DNA of 64,000 bases from Ananas comosus (taxonomy: Eukaryota > Streptophyta > Magnoliopsida > Poales > Bromeliaceae), in contig NC_033622.1 of the NCBI RefSeq assembly GCF_001540865.1, positions 1,204,504-1,268,503 of the forward strand, in the 5' to 3' direction. Below the pieces are notes generated by a model. It was not told the origin of the DNA. It saw only the letters and a program-made list of their open reading frames with translations, and made no database searches. Each line of letters begins with the position of its first letter. Position 1 is the first letter of the stretch. The translations under genes were made by a program, and so were the position numbers. Shown piece by piece: positions 1-12,865 of this stretch.

Positions 1-74
1 CATGTAGTATTAAAGAAACAAGTGATCTATTCTAGTGTCTTGAGTACATTTGTCGATCTTGTTTTATAATTTAG

Positions 75-1552
75 GGAAATCCAGAAATTGGGTTAGTTCA
101 AGGGAGGTGGAGTTTCGTGAACAAGGACGAGAACCTCTTAACTCGGCTCCAAAATATTAATTTGTGCTTTCATTTTGAAGTGGAGCAGCAGGTAAATGGG
201 GTGTTTCTGAACTTTTTGGCTTCAATGGGACTGCCGGTGTTTGGAGAATTAAAGCATTAGAGGATTCTGGTGGTTGGCTCGAAAGAACGACTGTTGAGGA
301 TATGGATATCGCTGTTCGTGCTCACCTCCACGGATGGAAATTCGTCTTCTTAAATGATGTTAAGGTAATTAATGTATCGAAGAAGCAATTCTCACGTTAA
401 CTTCTGTATTGAATAGCTGCTAACTTTGTATTAGGTTCTTTTCTAGGTTTTATGTGAAGTTCCGGAATCTTACGAGGCTAACAGCAGCACAGATGGCACT
501 CCGGTCCAATGCACCTTTTTCGTCTATGCCTTCCATAGATCATAACTTCGAAGGTTTGTAATCCTCCTAATTGTCTGTGCGGCCGCATTGGAGCTTCTGC
601 AAACTTGTTATTCTAGTAGAGCTTTCAAAAGAAGCACTACTATCTTTGCTATTCGGATCCTTCTCAAAATGCTTTCCATTGAAGCTTCAAGTTCGGAGCT
701 TCTGTTTTTGAGGTTCAGAAGCTCATTTTAGTTTCATGCCACGGCAGACGCTATAGAGATTTTGTTTACCAAATACCGAGGTTCTGCTTTTCTGAGTAAA
801 GAAGCTATTCTAGAAGCTTTGTCAAGCAAAGCACCACTTAGTTTTCATTGTAGCTTTGATGCATCAAAATTCAAGTTTCTAAAATAGCCTTTTATGCTTT
901 ATTGCAGATATCTATCTGGAACAAAGACAACTTAATTCTATTATTCTTTCTGTTAAGGAAACTAATCCTTCCATTCTATTCTTTCCCATTGTTTTGTGTA
1001 ATTCCCCCTTTGACTATGTTCGTCCCCGAAGCCGAGCTACCTGTTTTGGTGATATGCTACTTGCCTGTATTTATGTCCTTTCTCAACATCCTTCCCGCTC
1101 CACGATCTTTCCCTTTCATCGTTCCCTACCTCCTCCTCGAAAACACAATGTCCGTGACCAAATTCAATGCAATGGTTTCCGGATTGTTCCAACTGGGGAG
1201 CTCATATGAGTGGGTTGTCATTAAAAAGGCGGGAAGGTCGTCAGAATCGGATTTATTAGCAGCAGTAGAGAAAGATTCAAAAAGCCTTGGCATCGTAGAG
1301 ATTCAGAAACAAGTATCGGAAAGTGAATTTAGTGAGCTGATCAAGTTTAAGGAGCAAGTAGTGAAAGCTTCTTCTCCTGTCAAAAAGGTTAATAAAATCT
1401 ACAAAAAGGAGCTTTGCCTTGCTCTTCTCCTGCTCACCGCAGCGGTTCGAAGTCTTTTGTCCGTGCAGGGGATTCATTTTTATTTTCTTCTCTTTTAAGG
1501 AGTATCATTCCTCCTCGTCGGAGTCGATCTAATAGGAGAACAGATGAGTTGA
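75..1552 (+). pseudogene. Decayed CSLC-type cellulose synthase-like (xyloglucan glucan synthase) gene, 3' part
   Basis: CSLC proteins are Golgi glycosyltransferases (GT2) that make the beta-1,4-glucan backbone of xyloglucan. Three exons can be read: 75-364, 447-553 and 908-1552, with GT/AG borders. The first carries the conserved stretches [39 protein letters not shown] and [14 protein letters not shown]. The last carries the C-terminal membrane region ([35 protein letters not shown]) and the cytosolic [20 protein letters not shown] tail. Lesions: one base is missing near 213-218 (NFFGFNGT is broken); about four bases are missing near 480-490, which destroys the YRKQQHRWHSGP region containing the catalytic QxxRW motif; another indel lies near 530-540; and an in-frame TAA at 1496-1498 comes 18 codons before the expected TGA at 1550-1552 (…LIGEQMS). 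The 5' half lies outside the window. With at least four lesions this is a pseudogene rather than a sequencing slip. Confidence 0.9.
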
Positions 1553-3944
1553 TGCTGGAAAAAAGACAAAAATGAACATACCAATTTCACTCAAGTCATC
1601 GACTATGTGATTCGGTAATGAAAACAACAACAGGATTTATATATATTAATTGGGTGAATCATGTTACGAGATTTTCCTGGCAAAACTGGGGATCATTCCA
1701 CGTCTTCGAAGAACTCTTCCACTTGAGTGCGGCTGTAAGTGACAATTAATAAATAACACCAAATAGAAGAGTTGGGTTCCAATTTTATCGAGTATTATCG
1801 ATAGAATTTGTAATTTTGTTCGCTTGTGTTCAACAATAAACAGCTACATATCTGTATTTATTCAGTATATTGTTGAGTTAAAAGAGAGTTTTTGTACAAT
1901 TCTCACCTAAAATTGGTAGCCTCATTTTGGTTGTCTTTTTTCCTCTGCTTTCCTTTTCCTAATTCGTTTCTTTTGGCTGACGATGATTGCTTGGGAGTTT
2001 TTGGTTTTAGCTCAAGAAACCGTGGGTGGAGACGAACCAAGGATAAGGGAGTATCTAAAACAGAACAATGGCTTTGATTATGATTGAACAAAAGAGGGTG
2101 GAGAGGGTCCCAAGCTATCAATTGACAATCCCATGGATTACCCAATGTAAGCATCTCTTTCGCCAAGTAATAAAATAAGAGAAAACTGGCATCCTGTTGC
2201 TCTTAGTTTCATTCAAGAGGTTTGAGTTTTTGGAAGCAAGAAGTTGAAATGATTGCCTGCAGCCCGAATGCTGAAAGCACTTATATCCATACATTTCATG
2301 TACCGTATTGAACATTTGATGAATTATACTTCGAAATTGAAATCTCATTCCTTCGATATGATCTACAACATCTAAAGAAGCTATGTTTGGTGAGTCATAT
2401 GTTCTGATAATTTACTATCTAGATGTTGCAGATCATAAAGGAGCTCTACAGGTAATCATTTAGAGGTTGCCGGTTATATCGAACGAATGAGATTTCAATT
2501 TTAAAATATAATTCATCAAATGTTCGATACGGTTCATGAAATGATTGCTTGCAGTCTGAATGCTGAAAGCACTTAATAAGGAGATATTATTGCGCGAAAC
2601 CAATGAATACATACATTTCATGCACTGCACTGAACATTTGATGAATTATATTTTGAAATTAAAATCTCATTCCTTCGATAATCTGCGACATCTAAAGGAG
2701 CTCAGTATGAAAAGTCGCATGTGCTGTTAACCTATTATTAGAGCATGTGCTGAATTTAGTTTCAAAATTCAGTAGTATAAAAGTGACATTATCCGATTCA
2801 TAAGAAATAGGTGTCCACAATTTATAATTCTTGATTCATTAACCTTTTGAATAATAGAGAGCAGGGCCTCATATGGTAGGGTTTTAGTGGTGTGGTGTAC
2901 TGTGCGCCAGTAATTTTTATGTAAGAGGTGGATGCTGTCCATGTGCTTAAGAAAAGAATTACTCAAATCTGCATTCTGCAATGTGTTTGAGTTAATTATC
3001 TTCTAACCTTACAAGATCTGGTGAGCTACCAGTTATCAGTTACAATTTTAAAGTATGTATAAACAGGAATTAAAGCATTCGCGGCAACAAAGATGGGCCA
3101 AATATAATCATAAATGCAATATGTCCCCTGATTGTTGTATGTTTCAGACAAAACAGTTGTGATGTGGGTTCCATGCTCATCAAGTGGAGAGTTTTGTTAC
3201 AACCATGTGCACTGTTTTCAGCTTGAAATGAGTGAAACATGAGTGTTTCCTTTTGTCGCTGTCGCGAAGTTTAAGCTTCCCACCAGTAATTTCGCGACAA
3301 AAGTAGTTGTGTCAGTTTGGTCCTATTGCTGAGAAATATCAAGTGTTCTGTACTTCCCTCTCATCAGATCATGTTGTTTTCTCAGAATCAGTGAGGGCCG
3401 GAAAATAACCGACATCTTTGACATCCATGTGCCTCATATTTACTCAATACTTTTTCGGAGGTGCACGAAATCTTAGAAGTGTGGCTTCTGATCATTACTT
3501 CATCAGAATATAGTAAATTACTTAGTCAATAGAACATAGTATATTTAGAGTTTGAAAAGTAAGACCAAACATAGGTAAAAACCAAACTCTTAGGTTGTAT
3601 TCGAAAATAAAAATCTATGATCAAATGATGATAGTGTTGATGTTTGTAATATTCAAAGTGAATAATTACCAATAAATACATCTAAATTGTACAGCATGAA
3701 GCAGAACGTATCTGTCGACGAAAGAAACAGATACAATGCCCATCAGAGACACTTCTTCCACTCTGCTTCGGCTAATAACATGCACACTACTGTATCAGAT
3801 TACACTGAAAACTATCTATCGGAGCGAAGGCTCGTAGATTTTACAAACCTTCAAATCATGGCACTTTGACGAATCCTCGCGATGCAACCCTTCACACTGC
3901 GAGCGAATTCAAACCAATTGAATTCAACCATGTTACTTTTTTCA
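1553..3944. other. Intergenic region between the CSLC remnant and the CNGC 3' end
   Basis: No convincing coding region on either strand; open frames are short and unlike any family I know. The only structure seen is the cluster of direct and inverted repeats at 2246-2701. The stretch just left of 3945 is the likely 3' UTR of the minus-strand channel gene. Confidence 0.6.
2246..2701. repeat. Local cluster of direct and inverted repeats
   Basis: A unit containing gaatgctgaaagcactta and catttgatgaattata occurs at about 2246-2384 and again in the same orientation at 2536-2701. Between them, 2421-2535 is an inverted copy (agatgttgcagatcat, then attcatcaaatgttcgata). The arrangement looks like a degraded foldback element with a duplicated arm. 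No gene is apparent within it. Confidence 0.65.
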
Positions 3945-6596
3945 TCAATCATAGGGCTCTGCCGAGAAGTCCGGCTCATCCGGCTTCTGCAACTTGGGCA
4001 AATCCATGTCCTTGACCTTCTGTGATCCTTTCCTCGTGCTCGCAGCAAACCTTGAAGCCAAGATCGACACCGCGAGATTCTGCTTCGGGTGAGAAGCACT
4101 TGTAGAGGGAGAACTGCTCTCCTCTTCGTCTTGTCCCGAGTCGTCTGACTTAAACGACAGCGACTCCCTCAAGCTCAGGCCCTTCGCCATCTTCCTCCTC
4201 TTGAACCGCCGCCAGGCCGCCTGGATAAAGCAAGCCGCCCATGTCCTCCAATGTGGGGAGTAGAACCGGAAGGCGTGCTGCAGCTTCTTGCTATGGAGCC
4301 TTCTGAATTGTGTGGCGACAAATTTAAGGTCTTCGGCTCGTAGTGCGAAGGCCTCGACTTCGACTAGTGCTTTTACCGTACGGGTCGAAGAGGGCAAGTT
4401 GGTGGTCGACTTGGGGAGGAGGGCCCACCCAAGGAGCTCCTCACCGCAGAAATCGCCGGGCTTCAGGGCTATGGAGTTGAAGAAGCCGGTGCGGCCACCA
4501 TTGGTGGTGGAGCTCTCGAGCTTGCCGCGGATGATGAAGAGCATCTCGGTGACAGGGTCGCCCTCGCGGACGATGTAAGTGCCCTCCGTGCTTAAAGAGG
4601 ATACGAGGCGTTCACATATGGCATCAAGTAGTTGGCCGTCCATTTGCGAGAAAAAAGGGACCTACCATTTTCAAAGAAAAATGCGGGGTCAGGAACTATT
4701 TGCAAGCAATAGATAGAACACTAACAAACAAGATGTAGTTGCAAATAGCACAAAAAGGTCATGTTGGAGTATCTTGTTTAAATCTGCTACCATGCTTCAA
4801 ATTTCATAGCAAATCAGAAGATATTGATTCTAATAATCCTCTCATGGACATGTGCGACAAGCAAGTGGAATCAGGTAAAGCTAAGAGATAAATCAATTGC
4901 TTCTTCGCAAAGAGAAGAACAAGCAATAGGGGCAATACTGCGTACCCGTCGAACGAGGTCCAAGCAAAGGTGGCGTTGGATGTCTCGCCGAAGGTCGGCA
5001 GGTAAGGACTTCAATATCGATTCTTCGTCCACCCCTCGGGTTGCGAGCCACTTGTATTGGACAAACCGCCTCACCCGCTCTCGCAGTTCGTGAGGGAGCT
5101 GGCGATGCCTCATCCACTCCTCGGTGTCCCTTTGCTTGAGCCTCCATTCCTCGACCCTCACAGTGATAGATTGCAGGTAGGTCTGAAATATGATTTCGGT
5201 ACTGGTCAGCTCGAGATACACGAACGACGAACACATAACCAAGAAATGGTAAAACTAACATTAATCAGGTCCACTCCAAGTCTGATAACTATGCTACATT
5301 TATTTAACAGATCAATTAGTAACAATTAACTAGAACTTGGAAGATCAAGCAAGCACCTTCATAATTACAAAACTAACAAGAATTTTACCTGGACGTTTCC
5401 GATCAAATGTGCAAATAAAACAAGGCCAACGACAGCTAAGCAAATGGCATACAATGTCTCCCCGATAAAAGTGCTGACGATCAGAGTCTGGCCGTAGCAG
5501 CTGAAAACATGAAGAACAAGGTATACAGCATAAGAAAATATGTAATTTTGAATAATAGCATAGAAGAAAAAATATTTTCCAACAGAGAAAAAGAAGAGCA
5601 AATTTAAGGAATATAATCATACCTCAGATTTTGCAAACCCCACCAGAATGAATAGAAGTACTTCTTAACGAACTCCTCAGCAGGAGCCTGATTGCTCAAT
5701 GCAGGTTGGAACATGCCGAAGAGGAAAGCGATACTAGTGTTAGTAGCATCGCAGTTTGCAAAGACACCAGTGCTATTTGCCCAAGTTTGTTCATCCGGGC
5801 TTGAGAAGTCGCAATCAAAGTACCTAACATTGCATAACGGTGTATTCCCTGTGCCGTCCTCTTGCTTGCAATAGGATTGCCAACATGTATGTTGGCGATC
5901 AACCGACAGCAAGTACCAGATCGCTCCTAAAACCTGCAACATCTGGTCCTTAGCGCAACAAAAGGCTACAATATGATTTGTAAATCAAAGATTATCATAT
6001 TTCAAATTGTGGCTTTTGCATATACACGTCCTTTCAAAATTATCTATTTACAGATATACTATCGCTGTAAAATCTGAATTTACAGATTTACAGAAGTAGC
6101 CTTCTCTACTGGGGAGTGAGGGATGAAAGTTAACTACGGACGAGCATATATGAAATTCGTATAGAGTGGAATCCAAGGATACCGCATGACATCTTATTTC
6201 AAGAAATAAGCGGAGAAAACGTACATGGCTGGCAATCATGTAAAGAAATAGATTGTACGCAGCTCCGGCCCAAGCAGTCTTCGCAACGACACCCGTGACT
6301 TTAATAATTTCATAACTCAAAGGAAATGTTAAATATAGCCTCGGAAGATATTGAATTAAGATGATGAGAGCAAGAGTGTTATTGCTATGTTGGGGAGTTG
6401 AGTTCTTGATTGCTGGTATTACTAACCACATAACAATCTGCAAAAAAATATTAAGAATGAAAATGTTAGCTAACAGCCAACTCTCAAAGGCGAATAGAAG
6501 AAAAATGAAAGAATAATTGATACCCTAACTATCTAAATTCCCCTCCCGGGTAATTTGATACATGCTTTAAATTAGCATATGCAATAAATCAAGATC

Positions 6597-6635
<39 letters not shown>

Positions 6636-7808
6636 AAGAAATAGTTACCTGTGGTAGAGGCAATGCTGCAGCTAGGTCAATAATAAAATCCGACCTTAAA
6701 TACCTCCTCGCGATTCTTTTAGGATCCGTGACGAGCTCTCCCCGTCCGAAACCCCTCGTATTCGGGGCCACATACGCAGTTCGAAACTTTATAACAATAT
6801 GGATAGCATATAATAGATCTGCAAGCGATCGAAAGATGGTGACCACGATAGCAAGACGCCAGTCGGTCTTGACACACGAAGTGGTCTCACCATAATCAAT
6901 CGCGGGCAAGTAGAAGTACATAGGATCGATGAACAAAGCGACCAAGCACGAGATGAGAAAGAAGCGGTTCCAGTTCAATACGAAATCACTTCCTGGGTCA
7001 AATATTCTCTTCCGCCACGGCTCGCGTTCTTCGGAGATCACTTTCGGCTTCACAGGATTTACACCATTAAGTTTAGTAGCGGCGTATACGCTGGGTTTTG
7101 GGGCCTGGTATGTGGGTATAGCTTGGTTTTGTCTCCCATCTGAGTAGAACCTAGAGAGAAAAGCAGTACTGAGAACTTATGAATAGTACACAATAATAAC
7201 ATGATCAATTCAAACCCTAAAAAACCAGGTTCACAACTGAAAACAAAAGAACCCACGATGATTTTATTCCATTTTTAGCATGATTACAAAAACAAACAAT
7301 TGAGACACAAAAACCATAGCTAATGTCCTAAAATTAGCATCATTGAACATAACCAAACTTGAGTCTTGAATCAGAAAACTAGGGTTTATACGCCATTCCG
7401 ATTGCAGAACCAACTAAATACAAGTTCTAACCTACAAATCACATCAAATTTAAATCATTTCAAATGGCTATTCATCAAAATCGGGTCTTTTGGAGGATTC
7501 ACAACTAAAAGCAAAATAACCCAAGATTAGATGGACATTCCGATTCAGACTCAAAAACCCTAGCTAATGTCCTAAAATTAGCATCTTTACACATAACCAA
7601 AATTGAATCCAAAACATGTTTTCTGCTAAAACCTTGAACCGGAAAAACTAGGGTTTCTGCGCGATTCCGAGCCAAAAATCACACAAAATCAAATCATTTC
7701 AAATGGGTCTCATCGAAATCGGATCTTGTGAGAGAAAACATAAACTCACCTCACGGTCCTCTGCCTCTCGAGCTGCATCTCATCATCCACTCTCCGCGAT
7801 CCAAACAT
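3945..7808 (-). CDS. Cyclic nucleotide-gated ion channel (CNGC), group III-like
   Basis: Plasma-membrane, calcium-permeable cation channel controlled by cyclic nucleotides and calmodulin. Exons (complement): 7808-7750, 7150-6649, 6437-6225, 5933-5623, 5500-5389, 5182-4946, 4661-3945. Every junction has GT/AG and the phases fit, giving 2151 nt and 716 aa, the usual CNGC size. The start ATG is in a short 59-nt exon (MFGSRRVDDEMQLERQRTVR). S1 lies near residues 83-103. The pore region is near 345-367 (FYSFWWGLQNLS, then CYGQT across a splice junction). The C-linker is in exon 6 (YLQSITVRVEEWRLKQRDTE). The cyclic nucleotide-binding domain covers about 480-600 with the phosphate-binding cassette GDFCGEELLGWALL near 547. 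The IQ motif FIQAAWRRFKRRK is near 623-635. I place it with plant group III (CNGC14-18) from overall wording; the exact orthologue is not settled. No lesions seen. Confidence 0.95.
6600..6631. repeat. (CA)n microsatellite beside a CNGC splice donor
   Basis: About 16 CA units lie in the intron between exons 2 and 3 of the channel gene, only about 17 bp inside the intron from the exon 2 donor (exon edge at 6649). On the transcript this is a (TG/GU)n tract. Confidence 0.95.
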
Positions 7809-8319
7809 GGCGATCGACTCAATCGACTCCGCAAGCGACCCACATCAATCCCTGCCCAAATTCCCCTTCCGAGGGCTCCAATAACCACTCCGATCACAAC
7901 CAGTAGAGCAACAACACCTCATCTCGGCGCCGTATTTGGCTCCAAAACGTAGAACACGATGAGAGGAGGAGGAGGAGGAGGAGGAGACCTCGCAAGGCTC
8001 CGAATTGGGGGAGAGATGGGGACGAAGCAAGTTGAATAACTCCAAAAAAACCCTTTTTTAATTAATAATTTATATATATTACCCCAAATTCACCTTTTTT
8101 TTCTTTTTTTTTTTGAGGTGAAGTAATAATAAACTCCATTACATGTGAGCTCATTCGAACAGAAACGGTAAAGAGAGGAGGAAATGGACTTCACGGAGAA
8201 CACCGTCGAAAAATTAATTAGAAAATAGGGGGTAAATTTGCGCGCAGCTCCCCTCAACTATAATATTTTGAGACAGACCACTGGAGTTTTCGCCTTTTTT
8301 ATTTTTAGCTGTGAGTCTT

Positions 8320-8555
8320 TTTTGGATAAAAATATACAAAACTTGTAAATTTAGTTAGCATGTACTTCACGTAATTCTCACAACTATAAATTTATTAAAG
8401 TACGTAACTAGCTTAAATTTTAAAGTCAAAATATAGTTGACTGACTCAAACGAATAAATTAAAATATTGAATAGCAAAATCAAAAGTTTGAAAGACTTAA
8501 TGGATAATTGATTCAAAATAGTTCATAATTTATACAAGTTTTGTATATATTTATT
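8320..8555. repeat. AT-rich foldback element, copy 1
   Basis: The left end atatacaaaacttgtaaat is mirrored by the right end atacaagttttgtatata. The interior includes gaaagacttaatggataatt. Three related copies occur at 14443-14795, 22182-22512 and 49888-50170, all with a 'gaaag-tta/att' type inner motif and inverted ends. Non-coding MITE of unknown superfamily. Confidence 0.6.
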
Positions 8556-9330
8556 TTTATTTTTTTTTGTGAAGTAATAGCTCCTGGTTTAATGGGGAAA
8601 AATTATCGGTTAAAAAAAATACAAAGGGTTCATGTTAGATTCGCCTATAGGCGAGGGAGGTTTTTGACATTTTTAACAAATGGGATTATATTGATTTTTT
8701 TTTTTTTTTTTTTTTTTNAGAATTACAATTTCGTAGTTTTTTTTTTTTTTTTACTAGTGACAAAACATTTCATAAAACTCCATCACTATTTACTAATTAG
8801 ATTTAACCAAATTTAATAAATTTAGTTTGCGTATTATTTGATTACATGCAGTCATTAATATTCCGTAGTTGAAATGTAATAGTCGGCAAAAAAAATAACA
8901 TTTCTTCAAACCTACGAAGCAGAAGATATATAGTTACAGCAAATGTATCTGTATAATACCAAATAAAATAAATTAATTAAAACTATTGTATTTTTAACTG
9001 CGTGCATCTGTTGTAGTTGTATTGCACTTACGAGTTAAATTTGATTAGATTTAATTAACTCAATAAATCTATCTATGTTTTTATGAAAATTATTATGTTT
9101 TCTAAAAAATAACATCAAAATAAATAAAGTTTCTCAAAAAAAAGAAAAAAGAAAAAAAGAGCATTTGTGGGTTTAAAAATGGTGGCGGTGTTTACAAAGA
9201 TCAAAGGGGGAGTGGGTCCCACACAAAAGGATATAAAAAAGAGCATATGTCGTGGCGAACGCTGCTGACGTGGCGCTGAGCGTTGACTCGGAGAAGCGAA
9301 ATGCTAAAAAAAAAAGAAAGAGAAAGGAAA

Positions 9331-9945
9331 AATGTATAGGGACTCCCTCAACTATAACCGTTTCTAAACGGGTCCCTTTTCTTTTGGATTAATAACCCCT
9401 AAGCTTTTATTTTTTAGGATCAAGCAATTTTAATAAAAAAATTTTTAAAGAATTTTATCAAGTTCAATAGTTTTAATCACTTTATAGCAAATAAAAGTGT
9501 TGAATTATCAAATGTTACAAAATTTTTAATGTAACTTAAAATAAAATTTTTAATTCAAAAAATAAATACTTAAAAAAAGTGTATATAAAAAGTAACTTTA
9601 ATTTAGTTTGCTGTGGTTTTAGCGCATTTCACTTTACCACTTTATGGTTCAAATATATTATACTTAATTATTCTATAGTTTTATTTTTATTTTTAAATTT
9701 TATCGAAAAGATTTATTATATAATTTAACGAAATATTAACGAAAAAATTAGTGAAAAGATAAAAATGAAACCACAGAACACTAACTTTATACATTTTAGA
9801 TTACAGGGTACTAAAGTGAGAAAGTGCGAAACTACAGGGATGGTATCTGAAGTTTGCTCTAAGTTATTTTCATCTTTATTATTAAAGTTGAAGGGTTCAT
9901 TTCAGAATACCCTATAATTGAGGAATCTCAATGTAACTTTTACCC
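9331..9945. mobile_element. MITE with a nested Mutator-like MITE inside
   Basis: The outer element starts with aaaaatgtatagggactccc and ends near ataattgaggaatctcaatg, ends shared with elements at 12866-13522, 37193-37505 and 56397-56785. Within it, about 9600-9860 matches the 9-bp-duplication MITE family (right end gggatggtatctgaagttt). The left part of the inner element is degraded. Confidence 0.55.
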
Positions 9946-10901
9946 CCCACCTCCCAAAAAAAAAAAAAAAAGTTACAGGGTGTCCAGCTGGATTGGAGGA
10001 TACAGTGGTGAGACAGCTTGTGGTAGCGTGGGGACAAAATCTTTCACGGATCACGAGGTGTCTCACAAATCCCCAGATGGTTAGTTTACTTCAGTGAAGT
10101 GGAACCTCCCACTGTGTGGTTGTCCTCTGGTGCTCATGTTGATTCCCCGTGATTTGACACCTCACCGTCGCATTTACAACACAGGACGCAGAATTTTTTT
10201 TAATATATTATGAAATAATTTTATCGCGTATTTGTAGAGAATTCAAACTTTCGATGATTGATTTGATTTGTCAAAAGTAAAATTAAATGAATACTACAAG
10301 ATCAAGTATTTGGTGTAGCAGATCAGATCCATTTTCTTTTGTTACAGATAGTGATCTAATTTAGTAAATTTATTTAGGAATACTAACATCAGTTGTTAGT
10401 AATATTATTAATCGTTACGAATGTTGATAATATTGCAAAGTTGCCATGACCGTTAACAGAAGGATATACCAGTTGATTTGGTCATTGTGTACTGACTGAA
10501 TATGACCAAATTCATTATATTCGACCCGTGCATAACCAATTCTTGATTTGCTAATTGTTGCATGATGAAAGTGTTGGTATTGTTTCATTTTGATGAGTAG
10601 TAAGCTTACTTGAAAGAGGTTGCAACAGATTTTTTAGATTATTAGATGAAAAAGAACATCTTTGAACGAATTTACTGCACATAAGCATCATCATTATAAC
10701 ACTCTAACAAAGTCCCTTGGATGATGCTCCATAACATTTTCTTCATTTGTATTAATGTGTAAGGTTACATGTGGTTTTTTAGACTACATGTGTAAGCCAA
10801 TAATACATAATTCGGCTTAGAAAAGGAAGATGATTCAACGAAGTGCTAGTATGATATAGTACGAGAAAATAGACCCCTTGTCTAAGCTAATTATGTTTTA
10901 C

Positions 10902-11243
10902 TACTTTTGCAAATGGATCCGGGTTGGTGGAGCTCCCACCTAGATCCGCCCCGAACGAGAATATAAGTGGGAATAAAAAATATAGAAAAATATAATTCGT
11001 CCTGAATCAATTTCCATCCACAAGTAAATGGAGTGGAAGGTAGGAGACCTTTCTTTTCTTTGCTTCGCTCAAAATTTGCTCAAAATTTACCAAAATTTGC
11101 TTTTATTCGCGATCCACTCTGAATGGAGCAGTAAGTGGGGGCCAAAAATGAAATTAAAATTAACCCGCCCCGATCCGTTCCGACTCGATAAAAAAAAAAA
11201 GAATGGAAGGCGGAGAACTCCGGATTCACCTCATTTGCATCCT
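10902..11243. mobile_element. hAT-like MITE, related to 62360-62647
   Basis: The left end ttttgcaaatggatcc and right end catttgcatcctta are inverted. The inner stretch agtaagtgggggccaaaaat followed by gaaattaaaattaa is shared with the element at 62524-62558. Flanks tgttttac and gtttttac are similar but not identical, so an 8-bp duplication is only suggested. Confidence 0.6.
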
Positions 11244-12194
11244 TAGTTTTTACTCATAGGTTCTAAGTTACCATATATCACAATCCAACTAATTACAGAA
11301 AAGAAAAGATCCCTATATAACTATGTTTCCTACCATATAGTATTGATATTTTAGCATAGTACTTGATATAGGCTCTCCTATTTGGTGTGAGAATTTTCCG
11401 TCATCATTGGATAGTAAGAGTGTCTTCAGATATTTGGCTTTTACGTTATTTTTTAAAATATAATAAATCAGCTCATAGATAAAATATATCATCTTGCTAA
11501 ATTATAGATGTCGAGACCTTTCAAGGAACAAATCAGACTTTAAATTCAAGTCACACTAAAAAGATCTTTATATTGAGTAAGTTATCGTTGGATATTTTAG
11601 TCGATCCGACATTCAAACAAATCGATCAAAAATACCATAGAAGCTCACCAATGTATCAATTATGTAAGCGACCTTTTACGAGGAACACAAAATTAGTTTG
11701 GGTATATAAAGAACCCAAAGCCATCTCATCCTTTCCTCGCTCATGATACAAAATAATAACAAGATTTCAAATAAAATAATTTAATGAACTTTTAGTGCGA
11801 ATTTTATCTGAGCCGCACAAACATTTGTAGTTCATTTTTCATTTTCTTAGTCAAGTTCAGTTTCCACAATCTCTTTCCTCCATAGTCGATCTCTTTTGTC
11901 TACTCTCCTCTAATTCAATTGTCAATCAAGATATGTAGGATGATTTTTTTAAGGAAAATGAGATGATTTTTGTGTTATTCGTATATTTTATAATGAGTTA
12001 TAGATTAAAATTACGCATTTTATATGTGAAAAAATATAGTTAGAAAAACAAGATAGAAAAATAATTCTTTTTATATATGTGCTTATTAATGTATATTATT
12101 ATTATTTGAATACATATTCAATTCATATTCAAATTCGAAAAAATAACCGATTATATCCGAATCTGTTTTTAGCAGGTATGATAATAAAAATTTA

Positions 12195-12554
12195 GGGTAA
12201 ACTTCAGATACCATTCCTGTGTGTTTCGCACTTTTTCACTTTAGTACCCTATAATTTAAAGTATATCAAATTAGTGTCCTGCCGTTTTATTTTTATCTTT
12301 TTGTCAGCTTCCTCCGTTAATATTTCGTTAAATTATATACAAAAAACTTCAAACACTCCACCTAGGTTTTTCAAATATTTACTTTAATACCCTTTAGTTT
12401 TAACTTTGTCATTGATTTAATAAAAAAAATTAGTAAAATTTATAATAAAAAAATAAAAAATAAAATCACATGGCACTAAATTGATACACTTTAAACCACA
12501 TGGTATTAAAGTGAAAAAGTGTGAAACCACATTGACGGTATTTGAAATTTTTTC
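12195..12554. mobile_element. Mutator-like MITE with exact 9-bp target duplication
   Basis: Foldback element of 360 bp. The left arm (gggtaaacttcagatacc, then tttcgcactttttcacttta) is mirrored on the right (acactttaaaccacatggta, then gtatttgaaatttttt). The 9-mer aaaaattta stands at 12186-12194 and 12555-12563. A 9-bp duplication is typical of Mutator-like elements. No transposase is encoded. Confidence 0.85.
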
Positions 12555-12865
12555 AAAAATTTAATATCCGACACATATTTGTACCTGAAAAAAAAGAATA
12601 TAGATGCGAACGTGGTTTTGTCAAATATCCGATCATTTTCGATCCGTTTTCACCCCTAACAATATCCCATCTCTTTCTCACACGTGGAATCATCTAATTT
12701 ATCTACAATGAACCGGTCCCCGTTTAAGCCAGCGTTGACTTTGCCGAACCGGGGAGTAACCACAGAACGAGACTCCGCGGAGAATCGTTGACTGGGCCAC
12801 AAAAGTCAACACAAAACTATTCCCTGCACCGGCGCGTACCGTACTCCACACGCGGCCCAGGTAAA

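Noticed and set aside
4288..4578. Plus-strand 96-residue frame
   Set aside because: Antisense of the last CNGC exon.
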